A DNA stretch of 43,785 nucleotides from an uncultured Opitutia bacterium. Lineage in GTDB: Bacteria; Verrucomicrobiota; Verrucomicrobiia; Opitutales; Opitutaceae. Below are positions 28,634 to 37,382 of this stretch, piece by piece. Numbering within the stretch: position 1 is the stretch's first letter; every line of letters starts with the position of its first letter. The notes below the pieces were generated by a model. It was not told the origin of the DNA and searched no databases. It saw nothing but the letters and a program-made list of their open reading frames with translations. The translations under genes were made by a program, and so were the position numbers. The stretch is from positions 1-43,785 of the forward strand of contig CAIQKV010000019.1 of the NCBI GenBank assembly GCA_903872505.1. Reading direction: 5' to 3'.

Positions 28634-29143
28634 ATGTCCGAAACCGGCAAACCCACCTTTCTCGTCGATGCGTACTCCGACCCGGTGGTCGTACGCATTG
28701 ACGGCCGGGCCTGTTTTCAGAACAGCGCCTGCCTGAAGGATTTTGTCACCGAGATGCTCGCGCAGGGGAAGCGGCGCTTCGTGCTCGATTTCCTGCACTG
28801 CACGAGCATGGACAGCACGTTTCTCGGCGTCCTGGCCGGGGCCGCCCTGGAGCTGAAAAAGTCGGCGGGGAGCGGCAGCCTGGTGCTGGCGCGGGTCGGA
28901 CCGCGCAACCTCGAGCTGATCCGCAACCTCGGCCTGCACCGGCTGCTGACGGTCGACGCGGGTGATTTCCCGATGAATTTCGACCAGTGCGACACGCCCC
29001 TGCCGAGCCCGGAGCGCACGGAACTGGAAAGCGCCCGCATGGTGCTCGAGGCCCACGAGACGCTCGTCTCGGTCGATGAGGCCAACCGGGGCAAGTTCCA
29101 GGACGTGCTCGCCTTCCTCAAGAACCGCGTGGAGCAGAAGTAG
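28634..29143 (+). CDS. STAS-domain anti-anti-sigma-factor-like protein
   Basis: This 169-residue protein has an N-terminal STAS domain of about 105 residues: 'VVVRIDGRACFQNSACLKDFVTEML', 'RFVLDFLHCTSMDSTFLGVLAGAALEL', 'LVLARVGPRNLELIRNLGLHRLL'. 'TSMDSTFLG' corresponds to the 'FMDSSGLG' site phosphorylated in SpoIIAA/RsbV proteins. A helical C-terminal extension of about 60 residues ('MVLEAHETLVSVDEANRGKFQDVLAFLKNRVEQK') is not part of the fold. STAS proteins are switched by serine phosphorylation and reset by PP2C phosphatases; such a phosphatase is the next gene, 77 bases downstream. No kinase or sigma factor gene is nearby. Confidence 0.85.
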   Translation: MSETGKPTFLVDAYSDPVVVRIDGRACFQNSACLKDFVTEMLAQGKRRFVLDFLHCTSMDSTFLGVLAGAALELKKSAGSGSLVLARVGPRNLELIRNLGLHRLLTVDAGDFPMNFDQCDTPLPSPERTELESARMVLEAHETLVSVDEANRGKFQDVLAFLKNRVEQK

Positions 29144-29220
29144 GCCGGCCGGGGGGCGGTCCGGTCCGGCGCACTCCGCCATTGCCGGGCCGCGCGGGGT
29201 CTGCCACACCATTTCCCTCC

Positions 29221-30660
29221 ATGTTGCTGTTTTTCGCCCTCGGTTTCATCCTCGGCGTGGCCGCCCTGCTGCTGCCGCTCTATCGCGCGCGGCGCACGGC
29301 CGAACGGCTGGAGGAGGAAGTGCAGCTGGTCAGCCAGGAACGCCAGCTGGTGGTGGATTTCATGCACCACATGGTCGAGGCGGTGGGCGAGGGGCTGACC
29401 CGCGAGGCGCTGCACCAGCGCATCGTGCACGCCGCCATCCTGTGCTCGGGCGCGCTCAGCGCCTGCCTGTTTGAGCGGACCGAGGACGGGAAGATGCGGA
29501 GCACGGCGGTCGAGGGCCTGTTTCCCCCGCACAAGCCGCTGCCGGCGGCCGTGCGCGAAAAGCTCGCCACCCGGGCGCGGTTCATCGAGCAGGTGCTCAA
29601 GTCCGAGGAGTTCCCGGACCACGAGGGGATTGTCGGCGCCGTCGTGCAGACGGGCCGGGGGCAGCTGATCGCGGATGCCGCCGCCGACGGCCGGGTCGTG
29701 CTCCATGAGGATCCCGCGCTCAAGGTCCGCTCGCTCATCGCGGTGCCGCTGCAGTTTCGCGACCGGTTCTTCGGGGTGCTGGCGGTGGCAAACTCGGCGG
29801 ACGGCGAGCCGTTCACGCTGAACGACTTTTCCCTCATGCAGTCGCTGGCGGAGCAGGCCGCGCTGGCGCTCCACAACGCGGAGTTCCTGCATTTCCAGAT
29901 CGAGAAGCGGCAGCTCGACCTCGACCTGTCGCTCGCGAGCGGCATCCAGCAGATGCTGCTGCCGCAGGAGCCGCCCCGGGTGGCCGGGCTGGACATCGAC
30001 GCGCGCTATGCGCCGGCGCAGAAGGTCAGCGGCGATTTCTATGACCTCTTTTTGCTCCCGGACGCGCGGCTGGGCGTCGCGGTCGCCGACGTCTCGGGCA
30101 AGGGCATCCCGGCCTCGCTCCTGATGGCGATGTGCCGCACGAACCTCCGCCAGATCGCGCCCCGCCACAAGTCGCCGGCCGAAACCCTCGCGGAGCTGAA
30201 CCGCGCCCTCGGGGGCAGCCTGCGGGGCATGTTCATCACGATCCTGTACGCGGTGATCGACCCGGTGCGCGGGGAAGTCACGTTCGCCCGCGCCGGCCAC
30301 GAGCTGCCGCTTTTCTCCCGGCGCGACCGCGTGACCGGGGTGTCGGCGGAGGATTATGTCGGCTCCGAGGGCATGCCGCTCGGCATGGTCCCCGACGAGA
30401 TTTTCTCCACGGTCATCGCCGACCGCACGGAGCGGCTCAACCCCGGCGATGTGCTGGTGCTCTACACCGACGGCCTCACCGAGGCGCCGAACGAGGAGGA
30501 CAAGGAGTTTTCCGGGGCCCGGCTGGCGGACGCGGTCCATGCCCTGCATGCGCGCAGTGCCCGCGAGCTCAACGACGGCATCCTCGAGACCGTCCACCGC
30601 TTTGCCGGCTCCGCCGCACCGCGCGACGACCTGACCCTGGTGACCGTGAAGCGGGGGTGA
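29221..30660 (+). CDS. Membrane-anchored GAF-PP2C (SpoIIE/RsbU-type) serine phosphatase
   Basis: This 479-residue protein has one N-terminal membrane helix ('LLFFALGFILGVAALLLPLY'), a short coiled segment, a GAF sensor domain (about residues 50-230, with 'LIAVPLQFRDRFFGVLAVAN'), then a coiled linker and a SpoIIE-type PP2C phosphatase from about residue 260 ('KVSGDFYDLFLLPDARLGVAVADVSGKGIPASLLMA', 'DVLVLYTDGLTEAPN', 'RDDLTLVTVKR'). Metal-binding aspartates are present. It probably dephosphorylates the STAS protein encoded just upstream in response to a signal sensed by GAF. The frame is open to a TTG at 29182, but the ATG at 29221 opens directly on the membrane helix. A REPIN follows the stop codon. 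Confidence 0.88.
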   Translation: MLLFFALGFILGVAALLLPLYRARRTAERLEEEVQLVSQERQLVVDFMHHMVEAVGEGLTREALHQRIVHAAILCSGALSACLFERTEDGKMRSTAVEGLFPPHKPLPAAVREKLATRARFIEQVLKSEEFPDHEGIVGAVVQTGRGQLIADAAADGRVVLHEDPALKVRSLIAVPLQFRDRFFGVLAVANSADGEPFTLNDFSLMQSLAEQAALALHNAEFLHFQIEKRQLDLDLSLASGIQQMLLPQEPPRVAGLDIDARYAPAQKVSGDFYDLFLLPDARLGVAVADVSGKGIPASLLMAMCRTNLRQIAPRHKSPAETLAELNRALGGSLRGMFITILYAVIDPVRGEVTFARAGHELPLFSRRDRVTGVSAEDYVGSEGMPLGMVPDEIFSTVIADRTERLNPGDVLVLYTDGLTEAPNEEDKEFSGARLADAVHALHARSARELNDGILETVHRFAGSAAPRDDLTLVTVKRG

Positions 30661-30661
30661 G

Positions 30662-30725
30662 ATAGTAGCGCAGGCGTCCCCGCCTGCGTCCGTAACAATG
30701 CAGGCGAGGACGCCTGCGCTACTAT
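30662..30725. repeat. REPIN-like element: two inverted GTAG-headed hairpins
   Basis: Two 26-base arms (30662-30687 and 30700-30725) are inverted copies differing at one base, around a 12-base spacer. Each arm is itself a hairpin: GTAG, C, GCAGGCG, four-base loop, CGCCTGC. A GTAG-type head with a GC stem, in pairs facing each other, is the layout of REP sequences mobilised by RAYT (TnpA-REP) transposases. No RAYT gene lies in the window, and this is the only copy here. It sits between the phosphatase gene and trpB and may also slow or end transcription. Confidence 0.8.
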
Positions 30726-30773
30726 AAAAGCGGTTTGCCACCGGTACGCGCGGCGGCTCACTGTGACCCTCAT

Positions 30774-32000
30774 ATGCCCGACACGGCCAAAGCCCCGCGC
30801 CTCGACCGGTTCTCGCTGCCTGATGCCAGCGGGCATTTCGGCCGCTACGGCGGCGTGTTTGTGCCGGAGACGCTGATGACTGCGCTGCAGGAGCTGGCCG
30901 CGGCCTATGAGGTGGCGCGGAAGGATCCGGCGTTCCTGGCCGAGCTGCGGCACCACCTGAAGGAATTCGCCGGGCGGCCAACCGAGCTCTATTTTGCCTC
31001 GCGGCTGACCGAGCACGCCGGGGGCGCGAAGCTCTACCTCAAGCGCGAGGACCTGCTCCACACCGGGGCGCACAAGATCAACAACGCCCTGGCCCAGGCC
31101 CTCCTCGCCCGGCGCATGGGCAAGAAACGCATCATCGCCGAGACCGGCGCGGGCCAGCATGGCGTCGCCACGGCGGCGGCGTGCGCGAAGTTCGGGCTGG
31201 AGTGCGTGGTCTACATGGGCGCGCATGACATGGCGCGGCAGGCGCTGAATGTCTTCCGGATGCGGCTGATGGGCGCCGAGGTGCGCAGCGTCGAGGCCGG
31301 GCAGAAGACGCTGAAGGAGGCGATCAACGAGGCGATGCGGGACTGGGTGACCAATGTCCGCAGCACCCACTACATCCTGGGCACCGCCTACGGGGCACAC
31401 CCGTATCCGATGATGGTGCGGGATTTCCACCGGGTCATCGGCCAGGAGGCGCGGGAGCAGATCCTCGCGCGCGAGGGCCGGCTGCCCGACGAGCTCGTCG
31501 CCTGCGTGGGCGGCGGCAGCAACGCCCTCGGGTTGTTCTGGGAATTTCTCGAGGAACCCGGCGTCAAGCTGACCGGCGTCGAGGCGGGCGGCCACGGCAT
31601 CAAGCGCGGCGAGCACGCGGCGCGCTTTGCGGGCGGCCGGCTCGGCGTGCTCCAGGGCTGCAAGACCTACCTGCTGCAGGACGCCGACGGGCAGATCGAG
31701 TCCACGCATTCGGTCAGCGCCGGGCTGGATTACGCCGCAGTCGGGCCCGAGCACGCGTTCTACCGGGACCGCGGCCGGATCGAATTCACCTATGCGACCG
31801 ACGACGAGGTGCTGGAGACGTTCCAGCTCTGCTCGCGGCTCGAGGGCATCATCCCGGCGCTCGAGTCGACCCACGCGCTGGTCCACGGCCTCAAGCGCGC
31901 CCGGGCCCTGCCGAAGGACAAGATCATCATCGTCAACCTCTCCGGCCGGGGCGACAAGGACGTGGAGCAGGTGGCGAAAATCCTGGGAGTGAAGCCATGA
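30774..32000 (+). CDS. trpB: Tryptophan synthase beta subunit
   Basis: This 408-residue cytoplasmic enzyme joins indole and serine to form tryptophan. It shows the PLP-lysine site '[11 protein letters not shown]' (K101), '[17 protein letters not shown]', the phosphate-binding 'GGGSNALG', and the '[14 protein letters not shown]' N-terminus. Length matches TrpB1 proteins. trpA and other trp genes are not adjacent; instead yicC overlaps its 3' end (ATGA). The start is the ATG at 30774, just after the REPIN. The frame is open a little further upstream but the extra residues are not family-like. No tryptophan attenuator or leader peptide was recognised. Confidence 0.96.
   Translation: MPDTAKAPRLDRFSLPDASGHFGRYGGVFVPETLMTALQELAAAYEVARKDPAFLAELRHHLKEFAGRPTELYFASRLTEHAGGAKLYLKREDLLHTGAHKINNALAQALLARRMGKKRIIAETGAGQHGVATAAACAKFGLECVVYMGAHDMARQALNVFRMRLMGAEVRSVEAGQKTLKEAINEAMRDWVTNVRSTHYILGTAYGAHPYPMMVRDFHRVIGQEAREQILAREGRLPDELVACVGGGSNALGLFWEFLEEPGVKLTGVEAGGHGIKRGEHAARFAGGRLGVLQGCKTYLLQDADGQIESTHSVSAGLDYAAVGPEHAFYRDRGRIEFTYATDDEVLETFQLCSRLEGIIPALESTHALVHGLKRARALPKDKIIIVNLSGRGDKDVEQVAKILGVKP
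31985..31989 (+). promoter_or_regulatory. Shine-Dalgarno site for yicC
   Basis: GGGAG lies seven bases before the yicC ATG at 31997 and inside the end of trpB. It supports that start and translational coupling through the ATGA overlap. Confidence 0.5.
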
Positions 32001-32869
32001 AAAGCATGACCGGCTACGGGCGCGGGACCGCGCCGCTGGGCTCGAACACCCTGACCGTGCAGGTGAGCTCGGTGAACCGGAAGACCCTCGACCTGGCGAT
32101 CCGGCTGCCGGTGGAGTGGGACAGCCTTGAGGTGATGGTCGGCGAGCACGTGCGCAAGGTGGCGTCACGCGGCCGGGTCAGCGTCGTGGTCGAGCTGACC
32201 GGCGAGAAGGGCGCGGGCGAGATCGTCTGGGACGAGGCCGAGATTGGCGCGGTGCTCGACCGCTTGTCCGACCTGGCGGATGCCCGTGGGCTGAGTTTCC
32301 AGCCCACGCCCGACCTGCTGTGGGCGGTCGCCAATTCCCGGCGCCGGACGGCGGAGCTGCCCCCGGCGGAGGATGCCGCGCCCGCGGTCAAGGCGGCGCT
32401 GGCCGAGGCCCTGCGGGGCTTCGGGGCGATGCGCGCGAAGGAGGGCGAGGCCCTGCTGATTGATTTTCTGACCCGCCTCAATACGCTGCGCACGCACCTG
32501 GACGCGATCGTGGCCCGCGCCCCGCAGGTCACCGCCGGCTACCGCGAGCAACTGCTGGGCCGCCTGCGGCAGGCCGGGCTCGAGCTGGACGTGAACGACG
32601 AGCGGGTGCTGAAGGAGATCGCGCTCTTTGCCGACCGGTGCGACGTGACGGAGGAGCTGACGCGGCTGCGGAGCCACCTCGAGCAGTTCACCGGCGTGGT
32701 CAAGTCGGCGGGGGAGATCGGCCGGAAATCCGAGTTCATTCTCCAGGAAATCGGCCGCGAGGTGAACACCATCGGGAGCAAGGCGAACGACCTCCCGATC
32801 GCCCGCGCGGTCATCGAGTTGAAGAACGAGATCGAGCGCGTGCGCGAGCAGATGGCGAACGTGGAGTAG
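31997..32869 (+). CDS. yicC: YicC family endoribonuclease
   Basis: This 290-residue protein opens with the diagnostic '[10 protein letters not shown]' and ends with the conserved '[41 protein letters not shown]'. E. coli YicC is an RNase acting on small RNAs and is linked to stress survival. The first half is the YicC N-terminal domain ('[15 protein letters not shown]'); the second is the DUF1732-type C-terminal domain. It overlaps trpB by four bases and is therefore translationally coupled to it. It is convergent with lspA; 'GGGCGG...CCGCCC' right after the stop could form a weak stem, but no T-run follows. Confidence 0.93.
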   Translation: MKSMTGYGRGTAPLGSNTLTVQVSSVNRKTLDLAIRLPVEWDSLEVMVGEHVRKVASRGRVSVVVELTGEKGAGEIVWDEAEIGAVLDRLSDLADARGLSFQPTPDLLWAVANSRRRTAELPPAEDAAPAVKAALAEALRGFGAMRAKEGEALLIDFLTRLNTLRTHLDAIVARAPQVTAGYREQLLGRLRQAGLELDVNDERVLKEIALFADRCDVTEELTRLRSHLEQFTGVVKSAGEIGRKSEFILQEIGREVNTIGSKANDLPIARAVIELKNEIERVREQMANVE

Positions 32870-32898
32870 GGCGGGTCAGAGAACCGCCCGGCCGGGGT

Positions 32899-33441
32899 TC
32901 ACTCCGGCTGGCGCAGGGAGTGGACGAGGTAGAGCAGGACGCCCACGCAGATGCCGGAGTCGGCGAGGTTGAACGTCGGGTAGACGTAGCCGCCGAAATG
33001 GAAGTCGAGGAAGTCGATGACGTGCCCGTGCAGGAGCCGGTCGACGAGATTGCCGATGATGCCGCCGCAGAGGAGTCCGAAGCAGACCTGGGTGACGCGG
33101 TCGCGCAAGCCGAGGGCGTGGCGCCAGAAGAAGATGGACAGCAGGGTGGCGGCGGCGAGGGCCGCGAGCAGCACGCTGCGGCCGGTGAGCATGCTCCAGG
33201 CCGCGCCGGTGTTGCCGACATGCACGAGATTGAAGAACCCGCGCACCACCGGGATCGCCCCGGGCGGGCCGTAGGTGCCGAGCGGCAGGCGGGCGTTGAT
33301 CCAGCCCTTGCTGGCCTGGTCGAGCGCGATGGTGCCCAGCGCGAGGGTCAGCAGCAGGCGGTAGGCGAGCAGGCGCCGCCAGAGCGGCGTGGACGCGGCC
33401 GCGGGTGCCTCAGGTTCGGGATTGGGCGCACCGGGCGGCAC
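32899..33441 (-). CDS. lspA: Lipoprotein signal peptidase
   Basis: This 180-residue inner-membrane aspartic protease removes signal peptides from prolipoproteins. Four membrane helices are visible, with the catalytic aspartates in 'GNLVDR' (D134) and 'FNLADSG' (D161), plus 'NTGAAWSM' and the 'DQASKGWI' segment. No ATG exists before the first helix; a GTG at 33441 gives a start 14 bases after the TraR/DksA stop, with a proline- and alanine-rich N-terminal tail of about 22 residues before the first helix. The frame stays open into the neighbouring gene, so the start is not certain. It is the last gene of the ileS cluster, as in many bacteria. Confidence 0.93.
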   Translation of the reverse strand: MPPGAPNPEPEAPAAASTPLWRRLLAYRLLLTLALGTIALDQASKGWINARLPLGTYGPPGAIPVVRGFFNLVHVGNTGAAWSMLTGRSVLLAALAAATLLSIFFWRHALGLRDRVTQVCFGLLCGGIIGNLVDRLLHGHVIDFLDFHFGGYVYPTFNLADSGICVGVLLYLVHSLRQPE

Positions 33442-33457
33442 GGCAGGGACAGACCGC

Positions 33458-34367
33458 TTACTCCTCGCTCCGACTGCTGTCGTCGTCGCTGATCTTGCCG
33501 CCTTCTTCGCCGAGTTCACCGAAGAGGCCGCCGGCCGTGCGGGCCCGGTAACGGTTGCGCTCGAGGCCCTTCTGGGCCTCGGCCGAGTAGCGGGTGAACG
33601 GCACCGCGAGCAGGCGGTCCTTCGAGATCGGCTTTTGCGTGATCTCGCAGATGCCATAGGTGCCGGCGTGGATGCGCTTGATGGCGGCGTCGATCTCGGA
33701 CAGCGCTTCCTGCTCGCTCGAGACGAGGCTGAGCGCGAAGTCGCGGTCAAAGGTGTCGGTGCCGGCGTCGGCCATGTGCTGGCCGTAGCTGGAAAGGTCG
33801 CCGCTGTCGTCCTTGCTGGAGCGCTTCAGGGTTTCCTCGGAATGGAGCGTGATGCCGGCGGTGAGGTGGTTGCGGAGATCGACCAGCAGCTTGTAGAAGC
33901 GCTTGTATTTCTCGGGCACTTCCTTGCCCGCGTCGGGGATCGGGGCCTTGGTGCGCTTCGGGTTGAAGCCGAGGATCTCGGAGAGCGACGCGGCCTTGAT
34001 GTGGTGCGGCTTGGCGGGCTTGAGGGGCTCCAGCACCTTGGCCGCGGGCTTGGCGGCGGTCTTGGACCGCAGGGCGAACGGGAGATTGGTCTTGCTGGTG
34101 ACGGTTTTTCGCGATGGCGCGGACCTCGTCGAGGCTGAAGGCGATGGGCTTGGCGGGCGCCTTTTGCTTCAGCTTCAGGATGTTGTCGCGCAGGGCGGTT
34201 TTCTTGGACGGTTTTTCCATGGTGGAGGGATGGGCCTTGGCGGGGGCCGGCGCCGGCTTAGAGGCCGGGGGGTGCTTCCGCGCCGGAGTCGGGGACTTCT
34301 TGGGCGCGGGGCGGGCGGCTTTCGCGGCGGGCTTTTTCGCGGTCGGTTTCTTTTTGTTTTTAGCCAT
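33458..34367 (-). pseudogene. TraR/DksA-type protein, reading frame broken by a +1 shift
   Basis: The first part, from the ATG at 34367, encodes a lysine/alanine/proline-rich tail ('MAKNKKKPTAKKPAAKAARP') and then 'FSLDEVRAIAKN'. The remainder, in the next frame, encodes 'SKTNLPFALRSKT' and a DksA/TraR C-terminal domain ('EQEALSEIDAAIKRIHAGTYGICEITQKPISKDRLLAVPFTRYSAEAQ'). The frames would join if the five-A run (34105-34109, minus strand) had four As, giving about 302 residues. The zinc-finger is degenerate: only the first cysteine (GICE) remains. DksA proteins act in the RNA polymerase secondary channel in the stringent response. Sequence error, true mutation and programmed or slippage-based shifting cannot be told apart here. 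It lies between ileS and lspA. Confidence 0.85.
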
Positions 34368-34381
34368 GGGGAGAATGGGGG

Positions 34382-37240
34382 TCAGAAAGCCTGGGATGAT
34401 AGGGCGTCGACGCAGCGGGGGCAAACGTCGCCGTGGGAAGAGGATGCGAGGGTGGGGACCCAGCGCCAGCAGCGGGGGCAGCGCACGTGGCCCAGTTCGC
34501 TGCAGGAGCGTACCTGGACCCCGGGAGCAGCTCCGGCGGAGGGTGCCAGAGTGACAGCGGACACGATAAAAAGTTCGGGCAGAAAGTCGCGGTGTTTATC
34601 GAGCAAACGGAAATTTTCCTCTTGATCTGAGCCCGTGAGCGTGACGGCGGCATCGAGGGATTTGCCGAGCTTGCCCGCCGCGCGATGCGGCTCGATGGCC
34701 TCGGTGACCATCGCCCGGACCTTGAGGAGTTCGTTGATTTCGACAAAAATCGCTGGATCTCCCCATTCGGCCGAGATTTCGGGCCAGTCCTGAAGATGGA
34801 TAGACTCGGCGCTATATTCCTGGCCAGTCGTGGCAAAAGACCAAGCCTCATCAGCCGTGAATGTGAGAATCGGCGCGAGGAGTTTCACCAGGGCCCGGAA
34901 GATGTGGTGGAGGGCGGTCTGCGACGAGCGGCGCAGCGGCGCGCGGCTGCCGAGGGTATACAGCCGGTCCTTGATGATGTCGTGGTACGTCGCCGACAGC
35001 GTGACCGAGCAGAACTGGTTGCAGAGTTGGTAGACGCGGTGGAACTCGTAAGCCTCATAGGCTTTGGTGCAATGCGCCACGAGCGCCGCTAATTCGTAGA
35101 GCGCCCACTTATCGAGCACATCGAGGTCAGCATAGGCAACGGCGTCCTTGGCCGCGTCGAAATCGAACAGGTTCGAGAGCTGGTAGCGGAAGGTATTGCG
35201 GATGAGCCGGTAGGTTTCTCCGACGTGCCCGAGGATTTCCTTCGAGATCGGGATGTCGTCGCGGAAATTCTGCGAGGCGATCCAAAGTCGGATGACATCG
35301 GCGCCGTAGTCGGCGATGTAAGTATCGAGAGTTTGCGGTTTCTGGTAGGTGTTGCTCTTGCTGAGCTTGTTCCGTTCCTCGTCGACGATGAAGCCATGGG
35401 TGAGCACGGCCTTGTAGGGCGCGGCCCCGTAGGCGATCACGCTGGTCCACAGCGAGGACTGGAACCAGCCCCGGTGCTGGTCGCTGCCCTCGAGGTAGAG
35501 GTCGGCGGGCCACGACGTTCCACCCTGGCCGCGCTTCAACACGGCGGCGTGCGACGAGCCGGAGTCGATCCACACGTCCAGGGTGTCGCGGCCGCAGGTG
35601 AGCGCGGCCGGCGCCGGCCAGCCGGCGGGCAGTTTCACGCCGTCAAGGATCTGCGCGGGGTTGGAGTCATACCAGAAATTGGAACCGAGTTTTTCAAACT
35701 TGGCGGCCACGGCCCGGGTCACTCCGGCATCGAGGTAGGCGTTCTTCTTGTCGTCGAAAAAGGCCGGGATGGGTACGCCCCAGGAACGCTGGCGGCTGAT
35801 GCACCAGTCGGGCCGCGACTCGACAGCGCCGCGGATCCGGGCCTCGCCCCATGCAGGAATCCAACCCTGGTGCGCGGCGATCTTGGCGATTTCGGACAGG
35901 GCCGTGGCGCGGGTGTTATTCTTGTCCAGGGACACGAACCACTGGTCCACGGCGCGGAAAATGATCGGGGTCTTGGAGCGCCAGCAGTGCGGGTAGCTGT
36001 GCGGGTGCTTCGCCTTGGCCAGCAGCGCACCGGCGGCGGCGAGCAGCTTGAGCACGCCGAGGTTGGCGGGGGCGGGCTTCTTGGCGGCGAGGTCCTCGAC
36101 GGTTTCCAGCGTGGTGAGGCCGACGAGGTCGGCCGGGATCCGGCCGTCGTCGAGGTATTTGCCGTCGTCGCCGACCGGGCAGTAGATCTCCAGCTTGTAC
36201 TTCAGGCCGGTCAGATAGTCATCGGCGCCATGGCCGGGTGCGGTATGGACGGCACCGGTGCCACTGTCGGTGGTGACATAGTCGGCGAGCACAACGGGCG
36301 AGGCGCGGTCGATAAACGGGTGCCGGGGCGCGAGTTTTTCCAGTTCCGATCCCTTGCGTTTCGCGACGATGGCGGGTGCCGCCTCGATCTTGGCGGCCGC
36401 GAGCACACTCCCGAGCAAGGCTTCCGCGACGATGAGGCGCTCGGCACCGGTGTCGGCGACGACATAGTCCACCGTCGGGTGGAGGGCGATCGCCAGGTTG
36501 GCCGGGAGCGTCCACGGCGTGGTCGTCCAGATGACGATAAAAAGCGGTTTGTCTGCGGGCAGGCCGAATTTCGCGGCCTCGGCGGCGGGCACGGCGAACT
36601 TCACCCAGACGGCGAGGGAAGTGTGATCCTTGTATTCGATCTCGGCCTCGGCGAGGGCAGTCTCAAAGGGGATGGACCAGTACACGGGCTTCTTGGCGCG
36701 GTAGGTCAGGCCGTTTTCGACAAACGCCGCAAACGTCCGCAGGATATCGGCCTCGAACGCGGGAGCCTTGGTTTTGTATTCGTTCTTCCAGTCAGCAAGG
36801 ACCCCGAGGCGCTGGAATTGGGTGCGCTGCCGGCCGATCCAATACTCGGCAAACGCGTCGCATTTCGCCCGCAACTGGGCGGTCGTGACGACTTCGTTTT
36901 TTTCGCGCAGTTCCGCGGTGACTTTCTGCTCGATCGGCAGGCCGTGGCAGTCCCAGCCGGGCACAAAGGGCGTCCGGAAGCCGCGCATGGACTTGTACCG
37001 GTTGACGAAGTCCTTGAGGGACTTGTTCAGGGTGTGGCCGAGATGTAGGTCGCCGTTGGTGAAGGGCGGGCCGTCGTGCAGCACGAAGGAGGGCGCCCCG
37101 GCCCGGACCTGCTGGATGGCCTCGTACAGTCCGGTTTTCGCCCAATGCGCCACCCGGCCGGGCTCGCGCTGGGCCAGGCCGGCCCGCATCGGGAAGTCGG
37201 TCTTGGGGAGCTGTAGTGTGTCTTTGAGTTCGTGCGCCAT
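34382..37240 (-). CDS. ileS: Isoleucine-tRNA ligase
   Basis: This 952-residue cytoplasmic class I enzyme attaches isoleucine to its tRNA and edits valine. It shows HIGH motif 'HLGH' (66-69) in 'PFTNGDLHLGHTLNKSLKDF', 'PGWDCHGLPIEQKV', the editing-domain 'TTPWTLPANLAIALHP' and 'HTAPGHGADDYLTGLKY', 'KLSKS' near residue 623, and a C-terminal zinc-binding segment 'CSELGHVRCPRCWRWV' with 'CPRCVDAL'. The frame is open further upstream, but that extra stretch is not family-like; the ATG at 37240 starts the normal 'MAHELKDTLQLPKTDFPMRAGL'. TraR/DksA and lspA follow immediately on the same strand. No T-box is visible upstream. Confidence 0.97.
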   Translation of the reverse strand: MAHELKDTLQLPKTDFPMRAGLAQREPGRVAHWAKTGLYEAIQQVRAGAPSFVLHDGPPFTNGDLHLGHTLNKSLKDFVNRYKSMRGFRTPFVPGWDCHGLPIEQKVTAELREKNEVVTTAQLRAKCDAFAEYWIGRQRTQFQRLGVLADWKNEYKTKAPAFEADILRTFAAFVENGLTYRAKKPVYWSIPFETALAEAEIEYKDHTSLAVWVKFAVPAAEAAKFGLPADKPLFIVIWTTTPWTLPANLAIALHPTVDYVVADTGAERLIVAEALLGSVLAAAKIEAAPAIVAKRKGSELEKLAPRHPFIDRASPVVLADYVTTDSGTGAVHTAPGHGADDYLTGLKYKLEIYCPVGDDGKYLDDGRIPADLVGLTTLETVEDLAAKKPAPANLGVLKLLAAAGALLAKAKHPHSYPHCWRSKTPIIFRAVDQWFVSLDKNNTRATALSEIAKIAAHQGWIPAWGEARIRGAVESRPDWCISRQRSWGVPIPAFFDDKKNAYLDAGVTRAVAAKFEKLGSNFWYDSNPAQILDGVKLPAGWPAPAALTCGRDTLDVWIDSGSSHAAVLKRGQGGTSWPADLYLEGSDQHRGWFQSSLWTSVIAYGAAPYKAVLTHGFIVDEERNKLSKSNTYQKPQTLDTYIADYGADVIRLWIASQNFRDDIPISKEILGHVGETYRLIRNTFRYQLSNLFDFDAAKDAVAYADLDVLDKWALYELAALVAHCTKAYEAYEFHRVYQLCNQFCSVTLSATYHDIIKDRLYTLGSRAPLRRSSQTALHHIFRALVKLLAPILTFTADEAWSFATTGQEYSAESIHLQDWPEISAEWGDPAIFVEINELLKVRAMVTEAIEPHRAAGKLGKSLDAAVTLTGSDQEENFRLLDKHRDFLPELFIVSAVTLAPSAGAAPGVQVRSCSELGHVRCPRCWRWVPTLASSSHGDVCPRCVDALSSQAF

Positions 37241-37382
37241 GCCAAAGAAAACGCGCGAGGCTAGGCCGCGCGCAGAGTGAGTCAAGGGGAGACGCGGTCC
37301 GCCCGGCCGCGCGTATGGCGCTGGCGGCGCTCCGGCCGCAAGACGAGGGGTGCCCGCGGGCAATTTGCCCCGGGCCGGCCGG

